Origin: Tricholoma matsutake
Taxonomy: Eukaryota; Basidiomycota; Agaricomycetes; Agaricales; Tricholomataceae
Assembly: GCA_026075535.2 (NCBI GenBank)
Contig: AP026547.1
Location: 6,076,001 to 6,140,000, forward strand
Length of the DNA: 64,000 bases
Direction: 5' to 3'
Below, in pieces: positions 24,288 to 34,541 of the stretch. Position numbers and translations under genes: made by a program. The notes below the pieces were generated by a model that worked only from the letters and a program-made list of their open reading frames with translations, did not search any database and was not told the origin of the DNA. How positions within the stretch are numbered: position 1 is the stretch's first letter; the number at the start of each line of letters is the position of its first letter.

Positions 24288-24733
24288 CCACTTGGTGTAT
24301 ACACAGCCACAAGTGCAGTGGCCAGCTGGTCTTGGCTCAGTCTTTGTAGTGGGAGCGACCCATTGGGTGCCATGCCATCATGGTACCAGCTATCACCTGT
24401 GGCGGTAATAATATGTGCAGTAAAATGCTGATTGGCATAGTAGATGATGCCTGTGAGGTGGTAGGATCTGTCGATGTCATTACAATGGATTTGGAGGGAG
24501 GTGTTCAGAAGAGGGGGTCCGCCCCCCCATTGGAATGCAATTAGAGGGGGAAAGCGTCAGAATGTTGTCCTTCTCAGCTGTTGTTGGCCACATATGGGAC
24601 AAGCTGAAGCTAACTCCTGCTCATGAGTATCTAGATAGTTTTGCAGTGTGGCAGCTGCAGGTGGGAAAATATGTACAAGGCAGCTTCTAGTGCTTGTTTC
24701 CCTGCTGGAGCTGTGTGCACAGTTAGAGCATGT
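24288..24733. other. Region between copia-1 and the Helitron coding part
   Basis: Continues the older sequence split by copia-1. It may include the 3' end of the Helitron, which is read on the minus strand, but no certain CTRR terminus with a preceding hairpin was identified. No gene supported. Confidence 0.3.
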
Positions 24734-25474
24734 TCAGGTGGATGATGTGATATGCTGGTTGGTTTGAAGTAAATGCTCTAAAATGCTACTTACACTGGTA
24801 AATTCTCCATATTCAAACTCTCTTGAGGTGAGTGCCAGAAGTCGTCTCAAGTGTTCTTGGATCATTTCCAAAGAGAGGCCATGGGCTGCCATGGGGGAAA
24901 TGCTGATATGGCTTCTAAAGCCATTTATTAGTGAGCCCATAAGGTTGTTGTGGATGGTTGTCCATGAAGCTTGCTGGATTAGGCTGCTGTTCTTCCATGT
25001 GTTGAATAAAATAGTCACAACAGCATCATATGCACAACTGTTGTTTGACCACTGGGTTCCTATAGGTTGGAAGCTGTTCATGGTTGGATGGGAGTGTTGT
25101 GCTTTTTTAGATGGCTGTTCAGGGGGCGGGACAGGTGCTAGAGGGTGTTTTCTTGTCTGGGAACAAAGGGTTGTAAGTCCAGGTGCAGTTTGGGTGTGAG
25201 ATGTAATGTGCTTGGCTTTTGTCATAGGAGAAGGAACTATCTTTTTCAGTGCAGAAGTTGTATGTGCTAATTGAATGACAGGTGCAAATTTTTTTTGGTC
25301 TTTTTCAACCAGTGCCCATTCTATATTGCTGTGGGGCCAGTCTAAGAAAGGGTCACTCTTTCCCCATTTGATTGCATTGTGCATTGTTGGGGGCATATAG
25401 TCTTTACCTTTTGCTTCTCTAAATAAGGCAATAGGACTATTTCTCCTGTCTGCAGTAGTGAAAATTGCCCTCAA
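24734..25474 (-). pseudogene. Helitron-linked cysteine-protease-like domain
   Basis: 246 codons remain open. The segment FQPIGTQWSNNSCAYDAV has the look of a papain-fold cysteine protease active site (OTU/Ulp/USP-like), as often found at the C-terminus of basidiomycete Helitron polyproteins. The Cys in NSCAYDA would be catalytic. It follows the helicase part on the same strand with a frame break near 25490. Identity of the protease family is inferred from the motif only. Confidence 0.55.
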
Positions 25475-25511
25475 ATTGTGACTTGGTGATGCTGTCCAAT
25501 ATTTCCAGCTC

Positions 25512-27689
25512 TCAAAACTCTTGCCTTAATGCACCAGATGCACCCCCTGTTATTTTGTTTGGATGAAACCCTGTTAAGATCAAAGTGCCTGCAGCTGTAG
25601 AGCTTCTAGAGAGAGCAGTGTAGTATGCTTGATGGGACCAGCTGTAGCTCAAATCAACCACATTGTCTGGTCTGGTTTTGCCTTGGGAAGCATAATCTGT
25701 CATAGCCCAGTTTGGCAGAACCTCAACTTGGTTGTGTGAGATAGTGAGAGAGGTGTCGTCAGGCAGCAGACAAGATGTAGTTACACTAGTCCGAGTTAAG
25801 GGGACAACATTTACAGGCAGGCCATCCAAGTGGATGATGGTGGATCGATCAGGCAAACAAATAATACATCTAGTACAATTACATTGTTCGGGGTCTTGCT
25901 AGTTTGCCATGAGTGGACCACTGCTTTTTGTCCTTTGGTTATGCAGAGTTCAGTAGCAGAGTTGACCTGAATCATAACAGGCATGCCAACACACAAAGAA
26001 AGTTTTCCAGCAATAAGCTTAGTATTTGCACATGGTGATTGGTTCCATAGTACTTTCTGTGGTCCTTCAAGGAGGGGTTCATGCTTCCAGGTTTGCTTAG
26101 GGCTTTTTGGGGACTGGCCCTTTTTTTTAGGGGTTTGGGTTTCATTTGAAGGGACAGAGTCTATAGAGAAAAAGTTATGTAATGCCTGTTCAGTCTCTGC
26201 TGCAAAGCGCAAAGTCCCTTGTTTATTGATTTCATCTTTGTGGGCATTTAAAGCAGTAATGATAGACACATTTCTAAATTGTTTCTCTTTAATATTAGGG
26301 CAGCCTTCAATCTCACTGGACACATGGGTGTTTAGAAAGGCAATGTCTTCAGGAGTACATGCTTTGTAACACATGTTTTCTAGGGCAGTGCAAAACTTAG
26401 TATCTTCTGCTGATTCATTTTGCTGCCTCATATTTTTTTGCAAAATAACCACAGTTGTCACTTGGTGCCACAATGCCTTGCCCATTGCAGCCTCTTGGTG
26501 ATGAAGAGACTTTGGATCAATTCCTACAGTGCGGCTATAAAGAGATGCATGTTTGCCTCCAATTGCTGGTGGAAGTTGAGCAAAGTCACCTGCCAAAATC
26601 ATGTTGAGGTTTCCAAAAGGGCTGTGGGGGATGTTGTTGATTTGAGCAAGTCGTGCACTAATAAGGTACATATCTCTGCAACACAGCATAGAAACCTCAT
26701 CCATGAAGATATAATCAACCCCTTGGAGTCTCATTTTCACTTGGGCAAGCTGTGTTGCAGAGGTTTGTTCTCCATCTGAGTTAATGCCAAACATATAATG
26801 GTAAGTTGATCCTCCTAAAAGTGCAGCTGCACTTCCTGTGGGTGCAACCACAACTAGTCTGTGGGACTACTGTTTGCAGTCAAAAAGTGCAATAAGGGCT
26901 TCTAGCACCCAGCTTTTGCCAGTTCCAGCCATGCCAGCCATGTGCATCTTTAACTGGTCAGGGTTCTCACTGCAGGAATGGTTGGCAACAATGAGGTATG
27001 CTCTTTCTTGCTCATCATTAAGTTGGAATTTTTCCAGAATATGAGTGATTGTAGCTCCCCACAGTCCACTGTGATGATGCAAAAGTGTGTGTCATGTGGG
27101 TTTTAGTTATGACTTTTACTTCATTTGGACCAAATGATTTTGTGTGGGCATTGGGTTTGGCAGAGTTTGCAGAATGCCAATGCTGAGCCCATTGTTCTAA
27201 AACTTGAGCACACTTGGTAATGATTGTAGCTCACCACTCAGTTGGTGATTGTGCATTAGTAGCCACTGTAGGATGGAGGTCAATATCATCTGGTAAAAGC
27301 TTTGAATTGTGGTCTATCCATCCAGTCCGCATCAAAATGTGCTTCATAGCATTCATCAACACATCTCATGATTTTGTCCTTTTCCCAATGTCAAGGGAGA
27401 TGTGGATGTCTTCAACACAGGGATTAAAAGAATTATTGTCCATGCAGTCATCCATGATCATCTGGTCTAAGTCCTTCAGTGTTGTTTCATCTAATGCCCA
27501 TGGGTGGAACATTTTCATCTTAGCATGAAAGTCATTCTGTGCATCCAAACACTCATAGTGAATGTTCATATTGCACATGAGTTTTTTTGATTGGATTGTA
27601 AAGCAGCATTTGTTGAATGCACCATCCCATGATTCAGTCTGTTCTTTTAGGTTGTGTCCTGTATGCCATGGTTTGAATAATGCCAACAT
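25512..27689 (-). pseudogene. Helitron PIF1-like helicase
   Basis: Walker A MAGTGKSWVLEAL near 26930, then after a TAG the long frame 26851-25811 with APTGSAAALLGG, Walker B-type DYIFMDEVSML, GDFAQLPP and MRQQN, and the C-terminal motifs MTDYASQGKT and YYTALSRS (25690-25600). This is the SF1B helicase half of a Helitron. A preceding frame (27689-27366) is a less conserved linker. The in-frame TAG next to Walker A and two frame changes mark the copy as inactive. Confidence 0.85.
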
Positions 27690-27707
27690 TGTGCTACAAT
27701 AGTGTTC

Positions 27708-29240
27708 TCAATATCCTTGGTCGCTTCTTGGTAAAGTTTGTCCTATAAAATTTGGTATGCTTGTACTATGATTGGGAGACCACTGGATGCAATGAGAGTT
27801 GGCCAAAGGGTGCTCTGGGCTAAATCCAAAAAGCACTGATTTGAATAAGGCTTGAATGTCATGCTGGTCTGGTTTGGCATCATCACTCTCACCATCATCT
27901 TCTGATTCAGTATCAGTTCCTTTTTTAGCTGTGGGTTTTTTGGCCTTGGGTTTTTTCACTTGTTTTGTGTGAGAAATCCAATCATACAAACAGACTGCCT
28001 CTAATTCTACAGGTTGGTAGATATAGTCATCAACTGGAGACACTCCAATGGCCTGTTTTCCCTGCTTTATTACTGCCACATGCTCAGTAGTAGAATCATC
28101 ATTGGGTGTTTCCTGAGGAGTTGTCATGGAGACCATGCATTAGTGACAAATGATTGCCAGTAAAATGGCACAAATTTGTGGCTAGTGTAATGGTCTGGGT
28201 TGCCCAGGAGATACATGCATATCATTGGTGCGCCCATTTCCATTTTTGCACTCAAAGAGTTCATGATTTTTGTCGTAAGTTTGCAGGCTTTTTGTTGGTG
28301 TGACTCAGTGCCTGTCAACATTTCAGTGTTCTTTAGGAACATGGTCTGGAGAAAAGATGTTTCCAGACAGTTTCAAATATTATGTATGTTTTTAAGGTAG
28401 GCTTTGTCATATAATTAGACACATATAGCAATACACTTTTGATTGCGGTGCCAGACCACAAGCTTGTGATGTTGATGTTGCAGCAAAATAAGTAAGTCAC
28501 AAGATAAGTAAAAGTATTGATCCAAGGTTCTCCTTTCTTCATATTTATGTGGCCTGTTTCATTGTCTAGCTCAGTTCTTGCAAATAATGGTCTCAGAAAA
28601 CGTGCAGGGCACTTGCCCCAAATCTTGTCAAGGCATCCTTTGAAAGGTCGAGCCTTGTTTTGAGAGCCATCTTTGTTTTTGTTTGTTGTACATTTGTGGA
28701 TATTTGATCTTAGCAATATGTCATTTACAGTTGTTTTAAATTGTGACCACCATGTGCATAAGGTAGAACAATCATTACACCCATTACAGTTTTCTGTAGA
28801 ACAGAGGGCTGGGGGTGGTTCAGGCATTGTTTCTGTAGGGTCATGGTAACCAGATTGGGCAGAGGCTATATTAACACTTTTTTCACCAGCCTGTCTTGAT
28901 CCCCCAATGAAATCACCAGTGTGTGCACCTTCTAAATATTCAACCAGACTTTGCTGAAAGGCTGAGTTGGGATCCATAATTGTTTGTTGCATCTCATCTG
29001 GAGACATGGTGTCTTTGATCCACAGTAACATGTGAAGGTGTAATGTCAAGCGGCCTTGTTGTTCAACAGTGCCATAGTATCCACTTGTGTTGCCATAAGC
29101 CCCACTGTGCTGTAATTTACACTGCCCCATATGTTCCACGTGGACTGTGTGAACTCCATGCAGAGTCCGACCATCTGGTGACCAAAATGAAAAATTACAC
29201 CCCCTTCCACATGGAGTCTGCACCAGTACATGCAGAGTCC
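27708..29240 (-). pseudogene. Helitron replication initiator (Rep, HUH) region
   Basis: The HUH-like motif GRLTLHLHMLLWI is at about 29025 and the second catalytic block YVSNYMTKP (Tyr/Lys) at about 28400. Cys-rich stretch CSTENCNGCNDCSTLC lies between. The frame then breaks and continues to 27708. The order Rep then helicase on the same strand identifies a Helitron, which replicates by rolling circle. The N-terminal part is lost at the minisatellite near 29220-29320. Confidence 0.8.
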
Positions 29241-29318
29241 ACACCAGTCCACACCAGTCCACGCGGAGTCCATGCCAGTCCACACAGAGTCCACACCAGT
29301 CCGCACCAGTCCACATCA
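29218..29318. repeat. Minisatellite of AGTCCACACC-like units
   Basis: About nine degenerate 10-bp units (AGTCCACACC, AGTCCACGCG, AGTCCGCACC). It lies exactly between the Helitron N-terminus and the start of a gypsy RNaseH fragment, so it marks an element junction or rearrangement breakpoint. Confidence 0.8.
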
Positions 29319-29321
29319 CAG

Positions 29322-31340
29322 GAAGACCTGAAGCAAGCACTGATCAAATCCTCAGCAATTTGCACTATCGACTACTCATCCGAAGCCCCAGTTATCCTAT
29401 CAGTTGATACTTTGTACATCGCTATTGGTTTCTTTCTCATGCAATGTGATCCCGACAACCCTCAAAAACAATATTACAGTTGATTTGGCTCGATCACACT
29501 TAACGACCGTGAATCCCAGTTTTTGCAAGCTAAACTCGAACTCTACGGTCTATATCGCGCTCTCGGAGCACTTCAATTGTACCTAATAGGGGTCCGAAAC
29601 CTCATCGTCAAAGTTGACGCAAGGTATATCAAAGGCATGCTCTCGAACCCTGATATCGCACCTAGTGCTAGCATCAATCGATGGATCATCTCAATCCTCA
29701 CTTTTCACTTCACGCTAGTTCATGTCAGAGGTACACATCATGGTCCAGATGGACTTTTGAGACGTCCTCCACAAGACGAAGATGACCAGTTCGATAACGA
29801 AAATGATTTCGGAGACTGGATCAACCATCTTCACAGTTTTGTACACCAAATCAATCCCATTACGACTTGACCCTTCACTTCCTATCAAGTTTCGACACTC
29901 TCCCTCTCTTCAGATCTCAGTAAGTGGGAGGATCTGACCTACAATGATGTCCCACAAACAAACAATGCGAAAAAGGAAGATGAAAGAATAATTTGCATTC
30001 AAAAATGGTTAGAGGATTTGGTACGACCTCCAGATTTATCAGATTCCAAATATGCTACCTTCATTTGATATTGCACCAAATTCTTCTTAGCAAACTTTGG
30101 AGGAAGGACTCGCATGGAGCTCACAAAATCATTGCAATTCCCAAACATCATCTCGAAGTTATTCGTGCAGCTCACAACAATATCGGACACAAAATGGCCT
30201 TCGCGATGAAAGCCGTTATTTCCCTATGATTCTGGTGGCCTAACATGAAAGCAGACATCGCATGGTATATTTGCACTTGCCACCTGTGCCAAGTATGACA
30301 AACTTGAAATCTCCTTATCCCACCTACAGTCGCCACACCTGCACCTTTATTCAGCAAAGTCTGATTGATACCATGCAAATGCCTCCCTCGAGTGGATTCA
30401 AGTATATTGTACAAGGTTGATGTTCACTAATGACTTATCCTGAGTGGCGAAACCTTCGACGAGAAAATGCCATGACCCTCAGGGACTGGATCTTTGAAGA
30501 TATCATTTGTAGATGGGGTTCGCTATACAAAATTATGAGCAATAATGGATCAGCATTCCTTGCAGCATTGGAGTACCTTTCGAAACAATATCATATTAAC
30601 CATATTCGAATTAGCAGCTACAATTCTCATGCAAATGGGATTGTCGAATGAGCTCACTTTGATATTTGACAATCATTATTCAAAGCAGTTGATGGAGATC
30701 AGAGTAAATGGTCAGCTGGAGCACATTCTGTGTTTTGGGCAGAATGAGTTATGGTTCGTAGACGTATGGGTTGCTCTCCTTACTTCACAGTTACAGAATC
30801 ACATCCCCTAATCCTGCTCAACATATCCAAAGCAACATACTTGCAACACCCTCCCGATTCTATCTTATCAACAACTGATCTTATCGCTTGAAGAGCAATA
30901 GCACTACAGAAACAATCATCCGACCTCAAAATTCTCTATTCAAAAGTCTATACTGCCCGACTGGAAGCTGTGAAACATTTCGAACTCATTCACAAATGAA
31001 CGATGCACGACTACAACTTCGAAAAAGGCAACCTGGTCCTACTTTGCAACACACAAATTGAGAAATCCCTCAATCACAAGATGCGACCTTGATATTTAGG
31101 TCCCCTCATCGTCATCAATCGAAATTATGGAGGAGCCTACATTATCTGTGAACTCGATGGATCAGTATTTCATTGACCAGTCGCTGCTTTCTGACTTCTC
31201 CCTTATTTTGCTCGAAAATCAATTCCCCTTCCACCGAACTTCCTCAATATCGACTCAGAACACCTCAAAAAACTTCAAAACACTTCAAACGTCGATGAAG
31301 ATATTCTCGAAGACATTCTGAACTTCGAAGAAGAATAATT
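29322..31340 (+). pseudogene. Ty3/gypsy RNaseH-integrase fragment
   Basis: Begins with EDLKQALIKSSAICTIDY and RNase H (VILSVDTLYIAIGF, KLELYGLYRALGAL, VDARYIKGMLSNPDI), ends RNase H with HVRGTHHGPDGLLRR, then integrase zinc region (FWWPNMKADIAWYICTCHLC, 30225-30290), catalytic core (30430-30650) and a C-terminal part to about 31335. At least seven TGA codons stand where this family has Arg (for example CQV-stop-QT, RP-stop-YLGPL). There is no RT upstream in this orientation; it lies on the opposite strand at 32.3-33.3 kb. Confidence 0.88.
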
Positions 31341-31586
31341 ATCCCCTTTTCTCTGTTCACACTCACTTACCCATGACTTCGACTTCTTTTAGTGTACAAT
31401 ACAAGTCGCGATATCGCATTATAGTGTGGTCATGCAAACTCCAAAAAGGGTTTTTTGGCCATGATGATCTACTGAGCCTTTCCCTTATTTTCTCTCTTTC
31501 TTTGATTTTCTTATCGCTACTTTTTGAGACTCATGACATATTATTTCAAATAAAAGAAAAATACTACAAAGTCTTTTTTTTCTATT
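31341..31586. other. Possible gypsy 3' untranslated/LTR remnant
   Basis: T-rich sequence after the integrase end, with CTTTCCCTTATTTTCTCTCTTTC and AAATAAAAG. No second LTR copy is present to define ends. Confidence 0.3.
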
Positions 31587-32345
31587 CTACTCTTCTAACA
31601 TTTCCTCCACTACTTCTATCTGCCTACACAAGACCTCCAATTCAACCTTCATCCCTGCCAACCTCTTCACGAGGATCTGGTGACGCATCGCCCACTCCTC
31701 ATCTACAGCCTCAGCCTCCTCAAATCTCTGCACTTCCTTCACTTTTGCCTTTCCCTTTCCCTTCGATGACTTCTTTTTCCCCTTCGAAGGTCTCAAAGGT
31801 CCTGCGACTGGTTCGACGTCAGCGATGGGGCCTACTACATGAACCCAAGGCACTTTCGATCTGGAAATATGTTAGCATACACTATGAAATTATATTGAAC
31901 GAGTTTTGTACCAGGTTTTGGGTGTGTCGCCCGCTTCAACTCCTCACTCTTCACTACCCCGACTCTTGGTGCCTTGCCTTTGCAAATCCCCCTCCTTGAG
32001 ACCCCCTCCCAGTAACACTCCTGCACCTCACTGGTACATTTTGTGCACTTTGGGGCCCCCTCCTTGACAACACACGATGGCTGGGATCTCATCCCAGCGC
32101 ATTGATCACACTACAAAATTGTTAGCAGTCAGAAAAATTGTTCGAAGTTGAACAAAACACTTACTGGACCCTGGAAATTGAGTAGTCTGCTCATTCCAGA
32201 CTTTGACCATTTTCCCTCCACAGTGTCCTCGACTTCGTCCTCCCCATTCTTGCTTGCCTCGATCTCCACTAATTTGTGTTTCGCCACCCTCACCATGGGC
32301 AGCTTGCTCTCCCCCTCCTCTTTATCCTCCTCCCCAGCCTCAGCC
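31587..32345 (-). CDS. Cys-rich, coiled-coil repetitive protein, remnant
   Basis: After an intron (about 32116-32167; donor GTAAGTG, acceptor TTTGTAG) the exon encodes C-x2-C, KCTKCTSEVQEC and YWEGVSRRG, which look like a small zinc-binding Cys cluster. A Lys-rich linker and a coiled coil (RHQILVKRLAGMKVELEV, stop at 31587) follow after a second intron whose splice is uncertain. Upstream, the acidic segment (32345-32168, EEDKEEGESKLPMVRVAKHK) is in one uninterrupted frame with the gypsy RT on its 5' side. Similar Cys-cluster/coiled-coil genes recur in Agaricomycete genomes as I recall them. Function unknown; the start is not defined because of the fusion. Confidence 0.45.
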
Positions 32346-33625
32346 CTCTCAATAGCTCTCGCCTGTTTCGGTCTGAATTTGAAAGGGACATCTTTTTGTG
32401 TAAGGTGTATTAGAGCTGTAGCATGTTGAGTGAAGTTTCGAATAAAGATACGACAAACTCCAATAGTTCCTAGAAATGCCTTGACTTTGGTAATGCTTGG
32501 ACAAGGCCCCCATTTGCTAACCACTGCGATGCGAGTGGGATCAGCCATACGACCTTCGATATTGCATCGATGACCTAGAACGATTATTTCGGGGACGCAA
32601 AGGTAAAGTTTTGGACCAGAAAATGTTCCTCTGCAATACTTCATGTGTTGGACTATACGATTTAGATTCCTGAAATGTTCCCAAACGAAGCATCGAATGC
32701 CTGGATTATCGGCGATTGTTTTGTACGATCCTCCAATAGTTTGATATTCTCATTTTGGACCCTTAACTGGTGTGTCGTCAATGTAAGGGATGGTGATATG
32801 AGGGATTTTGGGTTGTAGGATGAATGTTACATCATTGTGCAAGATTGGAACCAAGTTCATCCAACCCATCGGTAGGGTGACGGTTCGAAGCACTCCAAAA
32901 GGTGTCTGAAACATTGTTAGATCTCAAGATGATTCTGCAACTTTCCTTTCATTGAATGCGACATATAGGTCCAACATTCCACTGCAAGCATGTCTGCCAA
33001 ATTGTTCAGCTAGATGCTCAGGGATCAGGACGACACCAGAGTGCTGAATTGTTACTTGATTAAGAGGTTCGAGACTGTGGACGATTCGAAGTGATTTCGT
33101 GTCTTTCTTCGCAATGCAAAACCATCGTGACCGATACGACAAGTTCAATGACTCATATACTCCTGCTTCTATCTTCTTTTTCAGCATTTTGCAGATCTGT
33201 TCATACAGACCAGGAGGTATAGGGATATTACGTTCAACCCATGGAGTGTGAGGAATAACAGGGAATTCGATAGGAGGAAAGAAGTCGGGGTGAAAGCTTC
33301 CTCGTTCTTGTTTGGTCCATGCAAAACCCATTTTGTGATTTTGAATAAAGTCGTCATAAGTAGTGTTTGAAGGTCCAGTTCAGTCCGGTTTTTGGAGCTT
33401 GATCAGGTGCAACTGCACCCCCAATTCCAGGCAACTGGACCGAACCGTACACAACCGGTTCACATCGGTCCAGTTGCTGTACCCTAACCGATTTAAACTG
33501 GTCTCTCACAGAGACCAGTCAAGACCAGTTGAGACCAGTTGGGTACCTGGTCTCAACTGGTCTTTCAGTAGTAAATATTCTTACGAACTAATTTAATTAT
33601 GTATATTAAAAAAAATCAATGCTTT

Positions 33626-34193
33626 TACACCCTGCGAGCAGGCGCTCGCAGCGGTGTAGGTAGGAGATGAAAAAAGAAAACAAGAAAAAAAAGAAACTGC
33701 CCCACCATCTCGTGTTTGTAGCGAGGGTGAGGGTGCTGATGTCCTGTCCTGCCATTCGTGTTTGCTGTTGCCCCCGCCATTCGTTGACTCCGCCATTCGT
33801 CTTTGTCATCCTGTCATTCACATCGCTGATGTTTGTCGTCCCTACTGTTCACTGTCTCTGCTGCCCATCATCCCTTTCATTCCCCACCATTCACCATCTC
33901 CACCATTTGTCATCCCTGTTGTGCGTGGTTCCCCGTTCATTGTTCCCTGCGGTTTGTCATTCCCCGCCATTCATCGTTCCCCATTCGTCGTTCCCTGTCG
34001 TCCAGTTTCCTTGCCATCTGTTGTCCCTGGCATTCGTTGGTGTTCGTTGTTGGTGTTCATTGTTGTTTCCTGTACCCCCATTGTCAGCACCCCCATCACC
34101 CCCTACGAGCAGTGGCTCGCAGGTGGGGTGGAGGTTCTGTGTGATGTGGCAGAACCCGTTGCCACCCTGCGAGCAGGGGCTTGCAGCGGCGGC
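33626..34193. repeat. Three hairpins of the CTGCGAGC-loop-GCTCGCAG family
   Basis: Located at 33626-33658, 34097-34130 and 34161-34193. Each has the core CTGCGAGC, loop AGGC/AGTG/AGGG, then GCTCGCAG (with single changes), and the flanks extend the stem. They lie inside the hAT element, two of them bordering the same 100-bp stretch. Confidence 0.8.
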
Positions 34194-34311
34194 ATAGGGG
34201 AGGTGGTGGCGTTGGCAGTCGTTGTCATTGTTATCAAGAGGTTAAGAATCTAAAAAAAAGATCCAGTTAGCTAGTAAAAAAAAGAAATCAACCATAACGA
34301 ACATACCCACA

Positions 34312-34541
34312 GCCCAAATGACGCTAGTCGTCATTTGGGCACTTGCGTTGGTTTGTTTGTTCCATGCTTAGCAGCATCAGCATAGGTGAGGTATGGAGAG
34401 GGCAGGGTGTCACCTGGTAGGTGGGGCCATGTCGTTAGGAAAAAATAAGAAACTAAAAAAGAAACTATTAGTAAAAGAAAGAAAAGAAGAGTAAGGAAAG
34501 CTTACTCCTGGCCCAAACAACAGACTAGCATTGTTTGGGCC
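34312..34541. repeat. Two CCCAAAY-CTAG-RTTTGGG hairpins
   Basis: 34312-34340 has 12-bp arms (GCCCAAATGACG / CGTCATTTGGGC) around CTAGT. 34510-34541 has 11-bp arms (GGCCCAAACAA / TTGTTTGGGCC) around a loop that also holds CTAG. Both are preceded by A/G-rich sequence. A third member lies outside the hAT at 41340-41372. Confidence 0.85.
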
